Below, piece after piece: positions 18,123 through 26,852 of a stretch of 64,000 nt of DNA (positions are counted from its first letter, which is position 1; each line of letters opens with the position of its first letter). Made by a program: the position numbers and the translations under genes. The DNA comes from CAZEGI01 sp964512105. Its GTDB lineage: Archaea; Altiarchaeota; Altiarchaeia; IMC4; CAZEGI01. A model generated the notes under the pieces. It worked only from the letters and a program-made list of their open reading frames with translations. It searched no databases and was not told the origin of the DNA. Where the stretch lies: NCBI GenBank assembly GCA_964512105.1, contig CAZEGI010000002.1, forward strand, positions 68,560-132,559, written 5' to 3'.

Positions 18123-18410
18123 TTATTTAAAGATATCTGAAATGGATTTAACCCTGATCGACTTTTCCTTTTTTGCAGCTTCAACCTTCCTAATAAATTC
18201 CTCCTTCAAAGGCAGTTCATCCACAGGATGCCAGTCTATTTTTTCGCAGAATTTCCAGTCCCTGTCAGAAAGTTCGCCGGTTTTTACGTATCTCTCGAAT
18301 ATCGCTTTTTTCAGGGCCTCCTCTCTTGCTACCTCGCTCCAGTTCACCCACATAAGATCCCTTAACCGGTTTTTGAATCCCTCTGTCACAGAAATAGTCA
18401 GCGAAACCAT
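18123..18410 (-). CDS. Antitoxin-like protein of the RelE-type locus
   Basis: 95 residues. The N-terminus (MVSLTISVTEGFKNRLRD, then VNWSEVARE) looks like a short ribbon-helix-helix-type DNA-binding segment of VapB/RelB antitoxins: beta strand, two helices with a conserved NWSE. The C-terminal half is Lys/Glu-rich and probably disordered until it wraps the toxin. It starts one base after the stop of the 51-residue upstream gene, which shares the VNWSE motif. Confidence 0.68.
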   Translation of the reverse strand: MVSLTISVTEGFKNRLRDLMWVNWSEVAREEALKKAIFERYVKTGELSDRDWKFCEKIDWHPVDELPLKEEFIRKVEAAKKEKSIRVKSISDIFK

Positions 18411-18411
18411 T

Positions 18412-18567
18412 TTATATCTTTCCGCTATTTACAAGTTCCTCAAACTTCTCCAATTGTTTTACCCTGACCTCAAATCTTTTTTTTATGTATTCTGACCAGT
18501 TGACTTCTGGATATTCATCCATTCGTTTCTTCAACTCCTCCGGAATTGAAACCGTAAAGGTTGCCAT
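18412..18567 (-). CDS. Small ribbon-helix-helix antitoxin-like protein (51 aa)
   Basis: The ATG at 18567 opens a 51-residue frame, MATFTVSIPEELKKRMDEYP..., ending in TAA at 18412-18414. It has a basic strand, helix, then VNWSEYIKKR, the same layout as the N-terminus of the following antitoxin-like protein. One base separates its stop from the next ATG. It lacks the long toxin-binding tail, so it may serve as a DNA-binding autoregulator or a reduced second antitoxin. Confidence 0.65.
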   Translation of the reverse strand: MATFTVSIPEELKKRMDEYPEVNWSEYIKKRFEVRVKQLEKFEELVNSGKI

Positions 18568-18585
18568 TTTGTTTAATCACAAAAT

Positions 18586-18601
18586 TTAGTATATATACTA
18601 A
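18586..18601. promoter_or_regulatory. Perfect 16-bp palindrome and TATA region of the toxin-antitoxin locus
   Basis: TTAGTATATATACTAA is a perfect palindrome 19 bases upstream of the 51-residue gene, and a second TTAG-catatata half-copy follows at 18608-18618. A palindrome overlapping TATA-like sequence is a typical autoregulatory operator for a ribbon-helix-helix antitoxin. Function is inferred. Confidence 0.55.
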
Positions 18602-18627
18602 TATTCGTTAGCATATATAAATCAAAA

Positions 18628-19074
18628 TCAACCAACAATCCTCTCGCAATATTTGCACTTCATGACCAGCGGCTCCTTTTGCCTTACCATAAAAACAGAT
18701 TCCGTCGGCTCGCGCTCCTTGTTGGTTATGCACTTCGGGTTCGGACACTTTATTATGCCGACAATCTCGTCCGGAAGTGCGACGCGGTCCTTCTTCACGA
18801 CCTTGCAGTCCCGTATCCTGTTTATTGTGGCGCGCGGCGCGACGATTGCAATCTGGTTTATCTCCTTCTGGTCGATGTCACGGTTTTCGACCTTGACGAT
18901 ATCCTTCAGGTGCATGGACTTCGAGGGAACGTTCATCGCTAAGGTCACGGTGTCCGGAAAGTTCTCGCTTATGCCTAAAATCCGCAGGACTTCAAGCGCT
19001 TTACCGCTTTTTATGTGGTCTATCACGATTCCGTTTTTTATCAGTTTTATCCTGCTTACATCCTTTTTCTTCAT
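18628..19074 (-). CDS. pyrI: Aspartate carbamoyltransferase regulatory subunit
   Basis: 148 residues, normal length. An N-terminal allosteric domain (about 1-95) precedes a C-terminal zinc domain with four cysteines: C110, C115, C140 and C143. The zinc domain docks the chain onto PyrB; in characterised enzymes the N-terminal domain binds CTP and ATP. It follows pyrB by one base in a pyrB-pyrI operon on the minus strand. Confidence 0.96.
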   Translation of the reverse strand: MKKKDVSRIKLIKNGIVIDHIKSGKALEVLRILGISENFPDTVTLAMNVPSKSMHLKDIVKVENRDIDQKEINQIAIVAPRATINRIRDCKVVKKDRVALPDEIVGIIKCPNPKCITNKEREPTESVFMVRQKEPLVMKCKYCERIVG

Positions 19075-19075
19075 T

Positions 19076-19999
19076 TTAGAAATCCACTCCAGAGACCAGG
19101 CAGATCAAAGCCATCCTCACGGGAATTCCATTCTGCGCCTGCTCGAAGTAGCGGGCGTGCTTCGTTGAATCCAATCGGTGCGATATTTCGGTAACCCTCG
19201 GCAGGGGGTGCATTATTATCGCGTCTTTTTTCAGGTCCGGAAGTATCTTTTCATCGAGGACGTACGCGCCCTTGACCTTTTCGTACTCCTGCGGGTCAGG
19301 GAACCTCTCCTGCTGGATCCTTGTCACGTACACCACATCCATCCTGTCAAGTTTCAGGCGTTTTGTCTCCTCAAAATGAATCCTCCCCTTTCTTAATCCA
19401 GAGGTGATGTAATCCGGCATCCTCAGTTCTTCTGGTGAGATAAAGCGCAACCTTACCTTATAATTTTCCAGAGCGTTTGCGAGCGAGTGCACAGTTCTGC
19501 CGTACTTCAAATCCCCAACCATCGCGATGTTCAGGCCGTCTATTTTTTTGAACTCCTTCTGGATGGTGTACAAATCCAGGAGCGTTTGCGTCGGATGCTG
19601 ATTTGCCCCGTCGCCACCGTTTATCAGCGGCTTGTCAACGTGTTCTGCAGCGAGCCTTGCCGAGCCCTCAGTGGAGTTTCTCATCACTATGAGGTCGGAA
19701 TAACTTGCGGCCATCCGCAGCGTGTCTATTATCGTTTCACCTTTCTTCACGGAGGTGTCGGTTTCGCCGCTGAAGCCTATGACATTCCCCCCAAGTCGGA
19801 GCATCGCTGCCTCGAACGACAGCCGCGTGCGTGTTGATGGTTCAAAAAACAAGGACGCAAGAATTTTGTTTCTCATCAGGTTGTAAGTCCTGCCTTTCTT
19901 CAGAAGGGACTCCATGACAGCAGATTTTTTAAGAATGAAGTCTATCTCCTCTCTTGAAAAGTCTTTTATGGAGATGATGTGTTTTTTAGTCCACTTCAT
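19076..19999 (-). CDS. pyrB: Aspartate carbamoyltransferase catalytic subunit
   Basis: 307 residues. The carbamoyl-phosphate-binding motif FFEPSTRTRLSFEA is near residue 52, with NGGDGANQHPTQTLLD near 127 and HPLPRVTEI near 265, all diagnostic. It forms carbamoyl aspartate, the committed pyrimidine step. It is cotranscribed with pyrI and diverges from argG across 49 bases of AT-rich sequence; both pathways draw on carbamoyl phosphate and aspartate. Confidence 0.97.
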   Translation of the reverse strand: MKWTKKHIISIKDFSREEIDFILKKSAVMESLLKKGRTYNLMRNKILASLFFEPSTRTRLSFEAAMLRLGGNVIGFSGETDTSVKKGETIIDTLRMAASYSDLIVMRNSTEGSARLAAEHVDKPLINGGDGANQHPTQTLLDLYTIQKEFKKIDGLNIAMVGDLKYGRTVHSLANALENYKVRLRFISPEELRMPDYITSGLRKGRIHFEETKRLKLDRMDVVYVTRIQQERFPDPQEYEKVKGAYVLDEKILPDLKKDAIIMHPLPRVTEISHRLDSTKHARYFEQAQNGIPVRMALICLVSGVDF

Positions 20000-20048
20000 T
20001 AGTTGTTAAATTAGGATATAATTACTTAAATACATAATCTATGACATC

Positions 20049-21254
20049 ATGAAAGTCGTACTTGCGTATTCCGGCGGTTTGGATACTTCGATTTGCATAA
20101 AGTGGCTTCAGGACAAGTACAAAGCCAAGGTCGTGACGCTTACTCTGGAACTTGGGGAGGAGAAAAAAGACCTGAAAAAAATCGAGGAGAAGGCGAAAAA
20201 ACTCGGGGCAATAAAAACTTATAGCATTGACGCCCGCAACGAATTCGTGAAAGATTACGTGAATCCTGCGATAAAGGCGAACGCACTTTACGAGGGAAAA
20301 TATCCTGTTTCCACTGCAATCGGAAGACCGTTGATAGCAAAGAAACTTGTGGAAATCGCTGAAAAGGAAAAGGCTGACGCGGTTGCCCACGGCTCGACAG
20401 GAAAGGGCAACGACCAGGTGAGGTTTGATGTCACGGTTGCTGCGCTGAACCCAAAACTGAAGGTAATCGCACCGATGCGCGAGTGGCCGATGCCTCGCGA
20501 GGTTGAAATCCAGTATGCGAAAGAGCATGGAATCGAGATTCCCGTGACCGTTGAAGACCCGTACAGTTACGACATAAACCTCTGGGGCAAGTCCGCGGAA
20601 GCCGGTCCTTTGGAGAACCCAATGTTCGAACCAACGGAAGCGTGCATGAAGCTCACAACAAAACCTGAAAAGGCCCCTGACAAGCCGGAGTATGTTACCA
20701 TCGAATTTGAAAAAGGGATTCCTGTCGGCCTGAACGGAAAAAAACTTGACGAAATCGATCTGATAAAAAAATTAAACAAAATTGCAGGTGCTCACGGCGT
20801 CGGCCGCATCGACATGATTGAGGACAGGTTAGTCGGCATCAAATCCCGTGAAACGTACGAGTGCCCGGCAGCTACTGTCATTTTAGAAGCGCACAAGGAA
20901 CTTGAGCGCCTGACCCTGACGCGCGAGGAAAATTTGTTTAAGGAGATCCTTGATTCAAAATGGACGCAGCTCGTTTACTTCGGTTTATGGTATGAACCCC
21001 TAAAGCAGGATTTGGAGGCGTTCATCAACGAAACGCAGAAGGTCGTTTCCGGAAAGGTTAAAATGAAATTATACAAAGGCTCGTGCAGGGTTGTTGGTCG
21101 TGAATCTCCAAACTCGCTTTACGATTACGGCCTTGCGACTTACGACGAAACCGACAGGTTCGACCACTCCGCTGCAGAGGGCTTCGTAAAGCTGTGGGGT
21201 CTCTCCTCCAGGATTGCCGGAAAACGAAGGAGAAAATCATCTAAGGGCGGCTAA
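20049..21254 (+). CDS. argG: Argininosuccinate synthase
   Basis: 401 residues. The N-terminal P-loop-like ATP pyrophosphatase motif AYSGGLDTSICIKWL opens the protein; STGKGNDQVRFD near 118 and DPYSYDINLWG near 175 are conserved segments. It joins citrulline and aspartate with ATP. ATG at 20049 is the only start that gives the conserved MKVVLAYSGG. The last 18 bases overlap the convergent DJ-1-like gene. Confidence 0.97.
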   Translation: MKVVLAYSGGLDTSICIKWLQDKYKAKVVTLTLELGEEKKDLKKIEEKAKKLGAIKTYSIDARNEFVKDYVNPAIKANALYEGKYPVSTAIGRPLIAKKLVEIAEKEKADAVAHGSTGKGNDQVRFDVTVAALNPKLKVIAPMREWPMPREVEIQYAKEHGIEIPVTVEDPYSYDINLWGKSAEAGPLENPMFEPTEACMKLTTKPEKAPDKPEYVTIEFEKGIPVGLNGKKLDEIDLIKKLNKIAGAHGVGRIDMIEDRLVGIKSRETYECPAATVILEAHKELERLTLTREENLFKEILDSKWTQLVYFGLWYEPLKQDLEAFINETQKVVSGKVKMKLYKGSCRVVGRESPNSLYDYGLATYDETDRFDHSAAEGFVKLWGLSSRIAGKRRRKSSKGG

Positions 21255-21848
21255 TATACTCTCCCCGAATTCCTCCGCGTTTGCCGGGCCCTCCGCTGTT
21301 ATGATTTTTCCGTCAACCACGACACCGCGCTTTATGTATTTTGCCCCTCTTTCCTTGAGAATCTGTATTATCTCGTCGTCCGGGAAAGCGGTTGCTGCCC
21401 TGCCGTTCAAAACACCCGCCTTTGCCAAAACCGCGCCGGACGCGCATATGCCCGCAACGACCTTCCCCTTCGAATTTGCTTCGCTGACAATGGAGAAAAC
21501 TTTCGTGTCGTTCCACAACCAATCCCGTGAGCCGGAACCGCCCACAACAACGACGGCCGCATAGTCATCCACCCTAACGCTTCCGAGAGAGATGTCGGGC
21601 CTGACAGTCGTCCCGAGCATTCCCCTGAACGTTCCGGAGCCGGGACCGGTAACGACAATGTCAAAACCTGCATCCCTAAGAATATCGCGCGGTTTCGCAA
21701 ACTCCTCGTCCCTGAAATTTTCAGGGGCTAAAATAAAAAGTACTTTCACACCAACCACCTCCGTTTTTTGTTCCTGTTTTGTTGCTATACAACCGCAAAC
21801 AATAACAGCGCAAATACCAAAAATGAGGATTTTTTGTAACCTCATCAA
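21237..21848 (-). CDS. DJ-1/PfpI-family lipoprotein
   Basis: 203 residues. A signal peptide (KILIFGICAVIVCGC) ends in a lipobox-like cysteine at about residue 20, predicting an exported, membrane-anchored protein. The mature part is a DJ-1/PfpI flavodoxin-like domain with the nucleophilic-elbow cysteine in VAGICASGAVLAKAG near 135 and an acidic residue upstream (NFRDEEF). Family members include intracellular peptidases, deglycases and chaperones; activity here is not assignable. The combination of DJ-1 domain and lipoprotein export is unusual. It shares a 31-base AT-rich divergent promoter region with the surface-protein gene. Confidence 0.75.
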   Translation of the reverse strand: MMRLQKILIFGICAVIVCGCIATKQEQKTEVVGVKVLFILAPENFRDEEFAKPRDILRDAGFDIVVTGPGSGTFRGMLGTTVRPDISLGSVRVDDYAAVVVVGGSGSRDWLWNDTKVFSIVSEANSKGKVVAGICASGAVLAKAGVLNGRAATAFPDDEIIQILKERGAKYIKRGVVVDGKIITAEGPANAEEFGESILAALR

Positions 21849-21879
21849 TTAATATATCCTTTAAATAAATGAATATTAT

Positions 21880-23295
21880 ATGAAATCCCGCTTGCTGTTG
21901 TTATCGGGTTTATTCATACTCTTCCTATCCCCCACCATTTATGCAGTCCCGATTCCCGGATACAGGATTTACGGGCAGGTGACATTTGCGGGGCATAACG
22001 TTAGTGGTGCTTCGGTAAGCGTTACCGGAAACGTTTCCGGATTCCTGTGGAACGGCACAACCGACGCGAACGGGATATACAACACGGGTGCGATGCTCAG
22101 CATAACCGATGGCGAGTTATTTACGGTTTTTGCAAATTATTCCCGGATTAATGGAACCGCCACAGACATAGCAACGGGTGTGAACAGACGCATAGACGTT
22201 GAACTTGGCGGGGACTGGGAGCGCCTGCCTGGGTTGCCGGGTTATCGTATCTATGGTTTAGTGTCCAGTAGCACTAATGCGCTTGAGAACGCAACGGTCA
22301 ATGTGACAGGCAGCACGTCCGGATTCCTGTGGAACGGCACAACCGACGCGAACGGGATATACAACACGGGCGCGACCCTGAACGTTACCATCGGCGAGAC
22401 GATAACGGTAACAGCCCTTTACGGCTCAAGAAGAGCCTCCGGGAGTGGAACGGCAGCCGGTGCAAATCTTCGCGTGGATGTGACATTTGCGAGGCCATCA
22501 CGCACACACCTCACGAAATTCAGGATTTATGGCATTGTGAAAGACCAAGATAACAACCCTCTACCCGAAGCGTCAATCAACATAACCGGTTCGAGCAGCG
22601 GAATGCTCTGGAGCGGAACTTCTGATGCTAAAGGCAGATACGATACGGATTACGAGTTGATAGTTGACAAAACCGAAACGATAACCGTTACGGTTGTTTA
22701 TGCAGGTGCGACGGCGTCAGGGAACGGAACCGTTTCTGGCGATGAACTTGAAATTGATGTGAGTGTTTCGGTTCCTGTTGAAACAACACTTCCTTCATCA
22801 ACGTCAACAACAGCAACCACAACCCCCCCGTTATTACCGGGTTATCAGGTGTATGGACGGGTGTTTGATAGTGCGGGTAACCTGATTCCGGATGCAAGGG
22901 TCAAGGTTGAGGATTCCAAGCGCATATTATGGACCGGAACCACAAATGCCGGAGGCGTTTACGACACAGGCCCGAGCCTAAGGATAGACTCAGGAGAAAC
23001 TTTAACCGTTACGGCCGAATACCGCGGAGAGATCTCTCGGAAGACGGGCCATGCAGTCGGGAGCGGCCTGCAGCTTGACCTAACACTTGGCATAACCCAG
23101 AGCACCACCGCAGTGATAACAAGCGTGCCATCGACCACCGTTGTGGTCACAACCATTCCGAAAACGGAAGCGAGAAAATTACCGACATCAACGATTTTGT
23201 TCCTTCTGCTGATACTGGTACTGGCAGTAATAGTCATCCAAAAAAACCGAAAAAAGTCCGGAAACAAAGGCGCCAAAAAGAAAAGACGTTCCTAA
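21880..23295 (+). CDS. Surface protein with four carboxypeptidase-regulatory-like repeats
   Basis: 471 residues. A signal peptide (1-22) is followed by four repeats of about 90 residues, each starting P-G-Y-[RQ]-[IV]-Y-G or KFRIYG and carrying a central W-x-G-T-[TS]-[DN]-A motif. These look like CarboxypepD_reg/Cna-B-like beta-sandwich domains. Thr/Ser-rich linkers (residues about 300-315 and 405-435) and many N-x-T/S sequons suggest glycosylated stalks. A membrane helix (ILFLLLILVLAVIVIQ) and a basic tail anchor it. Probably an adhesin or cell-envelope scaffold. A 53-base segment is identical in repeats 1 and 2. Confidence 0.72.
   Translation: MKSRLLLLSGLFILFLSPTIYAVPIPGYRIYGQVTFAGHNVSGASVSVTGNVSGFLWNGTTDANGIYNTGAMLSITDGELFTVFANYSRINGTATDIATGVNRRIDVELGGDWERLPGLPGYRIYGLVSSSTNALENATVNVTGSTSGFLWNGTTDANGIYNTGATLNVTIGETITVTALYGSRRASGSGTAAGANLRVDVTFARPSRTHLTKFRIYGIVKDQDNNPLPEASINITGSSSGMLWSGTSDAKGRYDTDYELIVDKTETITVTVVYAGATASGNGTVSGDELEIDVSVSVPVETTLPSSTSTTATTTPPLLPGYQVYGRVFDSAGNLIPDARVKVEDSKRILWTGTTNAGGVYDTGPSLRIDSGETLTVTAEYRGEISRKTGHAVGSGLQLDLTLGITQSTTAVITSVPSTTVVVTTIPKTEARKLPTSTILFLLLILVLAVIVIQKNRKKSGNKGAKKKRRS
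22036..22088 (+). repeat. 53-bp exact internal repeat, copy 1
   Basis: Identical to 22318-22370, 282 bases (94 codons) away and in frame. It encodes SGFLWNGTTDANGIYNTG, the core of the first domain repeat. Perfect DNA identity inside otherwise diverged repeats points to recent duplication or gene conversion. Confidence 0.9.
22318..22370 (+). repeat. 53-bp exact internal repeat, copy 2
   Basis: Second copy of the 53-base element, in the second domain repeat. The third and fourth domain repeats carry only diverged versions (SGMLWSGTSDAKGRYDT; RILWTGTTNAGGVYDTG). Confidence 0.9.
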
Positions 23296-25178
23296 ACCAG
23301 CCTTACGCTGTCGAGATTCCTCGGAGCTGATGCTTCAATCTTGAACATCTCGTTTATCGTGAGCGCGAGGTTGTTGCACTTCTCGGACTCGCCGTGGACA
23401 ACGAGCGCGCGTTTCGGTCGTGGATAAACTTTCTTCGAGTATCCCAGCAACTGCCTCCTGTCCGCGTGCCCTGAAAATCCTTCAACGGTTTTTATGTCGA
23501 GTTCCACCTTTATGGCCCTGGTTTTTCCGTTGTCCTCCATCGGAATCTCCTTGATGCCGTTCTGTATGCGCCTCCCCATGGAGCCCTCGGCTTGGTAACC
23601 GACAAATGTAAGTGTGTTTCTCTTGTCTTCCGCAAGGTGCCTGAAGTACTCAAGTACCGGGCCGCCTGTCATCATGCCGGCTGTTGCGAGAATAACACAA
23701 GGTTCCTTTCGGCTTAAAACATCGCTGCGTTTTTTGGCATCAACCTTCTCGAAGGTGTCAACCAAAAACGGGTTGTAACCGTTGAAAACGCGGTGTTTCA
23801 AATCGCGCTTCAGGTATTCCGGATAGGTTGTGTGGATTGCTGTGGCTTCCCATATCATCCCGTCCAGGAACACGGGAACATCGAGTTCGTAATAACGGTG
23901 GCAGTTCTCAAGGACCATCATTACCTCCTGGGAGCGGCCGACAGAGAACACGGGAATCAGAACCTTGCCTCCTCTCCCGATGGTTTCCTTTATCGTCTGA
24001 ATCAGCAGTTTTTCCGCATCCCGTCTCTTCGGCAGCGAATCGTGCCTTCCGCCGTACGTTGATTCGATAATGAGCGTTTCTGCCCTCGGAAATTCGTAGT
24101 TCGCAGGTTCCAATAAGCGGGTATCCCCGAACTTGAAGTCGCCGGTGTAAACAAGGTTGTGCAGACCCTCGCCGATGTGCAAATGCACTATGGAAGAACC
24201 GAGAATGTGGCCGGCGTTGTACAACGTAAGACGCATGTCCGGCGTTATATCAGCAACTTCCCCGTATTCGAGGGAAATCGTATGCTTGATCATCTCCTTG
24301 ATTTCCTTTGACGTGAACGGCAGTTCGTTGTTCTCTCTCAAACCGACGTCGAGAGCATCCAGCTGCAGCAGTGCCATCAAATCCCTTGTCGGCTCTGTGC
24401 AGTAAACCGGGCCTTCATAACCGTACTTGTAAAGATACGGCACGAAGGCGCAGTGGTCGAGATGCGCGTGCGATATTATCACGGCATCAAGCTGGTCAAT
24501 GGCGAGTTTCGCAGCCCTGAAATCCGGGAACCTGTCCGTTCCCGTGGCCGCGGCGTTTATACCGCAATCCAGCAGAACGTTGCTTTCGGGAGTCTGGAGC
24601 AGCATGCACGACCTTCCTACCTCGCGCGCGCCGCCCAGCGGCGTTACTCTAATCCAGTCGCATTCGGAATCCGGTTTTTTGTATATGTCCCTGCCGACGG
24701 TTTTCAGGATTTTTTTTCTTTCCTTCGTGTGATCGTAGAGCGTTCTTCTTACTGTTCTTATTGTTTCTGAATCTATTGGGGATTTTCTAAGCAGCCTTGG
24801 AATCCAGTACGTCTTCTTCGAGATTTCATCGAGCGTTGAGCCGTATTTCCCTATCACGAGCCCAAGCTTTTCCGCCTCTATCAGGACCTCTCCGAACTCG
24901 GGGTCGAATATCACGTGCGTGAGGTTGGCCTCTTTTGGTATTATGCCTTCTATGACCTCCTTTGCCTTTTCCGGCTCAAGAAGGCGGTCCGCATCCGAAC
25001 GTATGATGATGCGTTTCTTCAGCAGCACCGCAAGGTTCCTGACCTCGTTGTTGTTCTCAACGAAGTATGGAAGGTCGTTTGTGTAAAGCACAATCTTCGG
25101 ACCCTCAACATCCACTTCGGTAATTTTGCCTGCCGGAGCGTTTTCCTCAACTAACTGCTTAATCTCCTTAAATTCCAT
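23292..25178 (-). CDS. fttA: KH-domain beta-CASP ribonuclease / transcription termination factor FttA (aCPSF1)
   Basis: About 628 residues. Two KH-like segments fill the N-terminus (to about 140; one contains VIGKYGSTLDEISKK), followed by a metallo-beta-lactamase core with SHAHLDHC near 235 and a beta-CASP insert. Further motifs are LIIESTYGG near 370, LATAGMMTGGPVLEY near 495 and FSGHADRRQLL near 570. In archaea this enzyme cleaves nascent RNA and terminates transcription. ATG at 25178 is preferred because GTGAT precedes it; a GTG at 25187 adds three residues. The gene lies downstream of psmB on the same strand, and its last bases overlap the convergent surface-protein gene. Confidence 0.95.
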   Translation of the reverse strand: MEFKEIKQLVEENAPAGKITEVDVEGPKIVLYTNDLPYFVENNNEVRNLAVLLKKRIIIRSDADRLLEPEKAKEVIEGIIPKEANLTHVIFDPEFGEVLIEAEKLGLVIGKYGSTLDEISKKTYWIPRLLRKSPIDSETIRTVRRTLYDHTKERKKILKTVGRDIYKKPDSECDWIRVTPLGGAREVGRSCMLLQTPESNVLLDCGINAAATGTDRFPDFRAAKLAIDQLDAVIISHAHLDHCAFVPYLYKYGYEGPVYCTEPTRDLMALLQLDALDVGLRENNELPFTSKEIKEMIKHTISLEYGEVADITPDMRLTLYNAGHILGSSIVHLHIGEGLHNLVYTGDFKFGDTRLLEPANYEFPRAETLIIESTYGGRHDSLPKRRDAEKLLIQTIKETIGRGGKVLIPVFSVGRSQEVMMVLENCHRYYELDVPVFLDGMIWEATAIHTTYPEYLKRDLKHRVFNGYNPFLVDTFEKVDAKKRSDVLSRKEPCVILATAGMMTGGPVLEYFRHLAEDKRNTLTFVGYQAEGSMGRRIQNGIKEIPMEDNGKTRAIKVELDIKTVEGFSGHADRRQLLGYSKKVYPRPKRALVVHGESEKCNNLALTINEMFKIEASAPRNLDSVRLV

Positions 25179-25259
25179 GTAAATCACTAACTCTAACCAT
25201 GAATCAATAGTGTCTAATGCTTACAGAATTTGAAATCATCATCCAAGAAGTTTTGATGT

Positions 25260-25889
25260 TTACTTCTTTTTCGTATTTTCACTCATGGCTTTGATGTCGC
25301 GCTCGGAATACCGCTTGAAACCGTTTTTGGTGATTACCGCCAAGTCTATACCATCGCCGGTTGCGGTGTCCCTCGCAAGTGCGGATTTCAGCGCCTTCAG
25401 CGCAACGGGCATGTTTTCATCAATACTGCCGCTCTCTGAATATTCGTGCTCCAAAACACCATACGCCATGGGTGAACCGGATCCTGTTGACGCGTACTTC
25501 TCTTCTATCAGGCCGCCAATCGGGTCGAGGGTGTAAAGCCCCGCCTTGACATCGAACCCCCCAACCAGCACCTGAACCAGATACGGAAATATCTTATTAC
25601 CCTGCAGTATGTTCGCCATGAGCGTGGCAACTGCGTTGGTCGTCATCCTCTCGTGATTGTTTACCTCATACAAACTTGCTTCCGCCTGCATCAGCCTCAT
25701 GAGCGATTCGGCATCACCAACACTGCCCGCGACAGTTGCACCGACCATCCCGTTTATGTCAAAAATCTTCCTCGCCTGCTTGCTCGCTACGAACGTTCCC
25801 CAGGACGCTCTCTTGTCTGCAATAAGTATCACACCGTCGCTGCACGTTAACCCTATTGTGGTTGTTCCCTTCAGAGTGTTAGTATCCAA
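25260..25889 (-). CDS. psmB: Proteasome beta subunit
   Basis: 209 residues. An eight-residue propeptide (MDTNTLKG) precedes TTTIGLTCSDGVI, so autocleavage would expose the catalytic threonine. LIADKRASWG supplies the conserved Asp and Lys, and SGSGSPMAYGVLE near 137 is conserved in beta subunits. It forms the inner rings of the 20S core. The start is TTG, with GAGGGA just upstream. No alpha subunit is in this window; a PAC2-type assembly chaperone lies about 3.4 kb away on the same strand. Confidence 0.96.
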   Translation of the reverse strand: MDTNTLKGTTTIGLTCSDGVILIADKRASWGTFVASKQARKIFDINGMVGATVAGSVGDAESLMRLMQAEASLYEVNNHERMTTNAVATLMANILQGNKIFPYLVQVLVGGFDVKAGLYTLDPIGGLIEEKYASTGSGSPMAYGVLEHEYSESGSIDENMPVALKALKSALARDTATGDGIDLAVITKNGFKRYSERDIKAMSENTKKK

Positions 25890-25973
25890 GAAAATCCCTC
25901 AGACGAAATACCTTTATAACTGTATCAAACTATAATACACATCCCTATATAAATACGTTTTTATCTCCTCTAT

Positions 25974-26852
25974 TTAATTCGAGGGATAAACTGAATCGTT
26001 CCTCAACTCATCCATGCGGGCATCTATGAGTTCCACGATTTCTTTTTTCGTCATCCGGGGATTGTAGAACGATATCTGTAGCAGCCGTTCCGCCAGAACC
26101 TCGTCGCCTACCACGGTTCTGACCCACTCCGAGAAATCGTTTATCCTGCCGAGATGGAAATCAACAACCCTGTTCGGAGCCATCTTCAGCTCCTTGGATA
26201 GCTGCTCCAGCGAAGCGATTTCCGCGAGCGTCGTGTTCCCCATCCTTAGATGCAATTTTTTGTCGTCATCAACGGTCCTCAGATATTTATGGTCACCTTT
26301 GAATGCGAGCGGCACGGTTTCATCAATGATGCTCTCAAAGGCGTTGTTGTTTCCGTACAGTATCCTCACGTTTATCTCGTCCAGCTCCTTAATCTCGTCC
26401 AGGCAGTTCGCTAACACCGAATCGTAGACAAGCGTCTCAACAGAATTCGGTTTTATTAGCACAGAATCGAAATTCTCGCAGAGCAGCTCGTATATTCCTC
26501 CGGAAGAGGCACTTCCGCTGAGCATCGGTAGTTCTCCTCCTTCCGGCACGATTTCAGCCGCATGACAAACGCGCCTTAATGTTGACACCACCCTGTAAGA
26601 GTTTTCGTCGCTGTTCTTAACTTTGAGTTCAATCCTGCCGGTTTCCCGGTCGTAGTAAACGCCACCAATCTCCAGCGGTGCTCTGAGACCCTGCGTTTTG
26701 CTGATGAGAAAAACCGTGGCCATGAAGAGCACGAAAAGGAAAATCAGCACGTACAGCCTGCCAATAACCAGCGGGTCGGCGTTGTCGGACTCACCGCTCG
26801 CTACCGCTACAAGACCCAAAACCGCCAGCAGATACAACAGTTTGGTTTTCAT
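25974..26852 (-). CDS. Membrane protein, tandem paralog A (unknown function)
   Basis: 292 residues, the same length as its upstream neighbour and clearly paralogous to it. An N-terminal signal-like helix (LLYLLAVLGLVAVASG) is followed by a membrane helix (LYVLIFLFVLFMATVFLI). A predicted beta-rich external or lumenal domain (about 60-200) contains the conserved ELLC and I-x-PNSVETLVYD. The C-terminal domain has a motif FHLGRINDFSEWVR...GDEVLAERLLQ resembling the small domain often labelled DUF5752. No catalytic residues recognised. The promoter element is shared with paralog B. Confidence 0.6.
   Translation of the reverse strand: MKTKLLYLLAVLGLVAVASGESDNADPLVIGRLYVLIFLFVLFMATVFLISKTQGLRAPLEIGGVYYDRETGRIELKVKNSDENSYRVVSTLRRVCHAAEIVPEGGELPMLSGSASSGGIYELLCENFDSVLIKPNSVETLVYDSVLANCLDEIKELDEINVRILYGNNNAFESIIDETVPLAFKGDHKYLRTVDDDKKLHLRMGNTTLAEIASLEQLSKELKMAPNRVVDFHLGRINDFSEWVRTVVGDEVLAERLLQISFYNPRMTKKEIVELIDARMDELRNDSVYPSN

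Noticed and set aside
24453..24770. Plus-strand frames inside fttA, polC and other long genes
   Set aside because: They are antisense shadows of strongly supported genes, with no family features.
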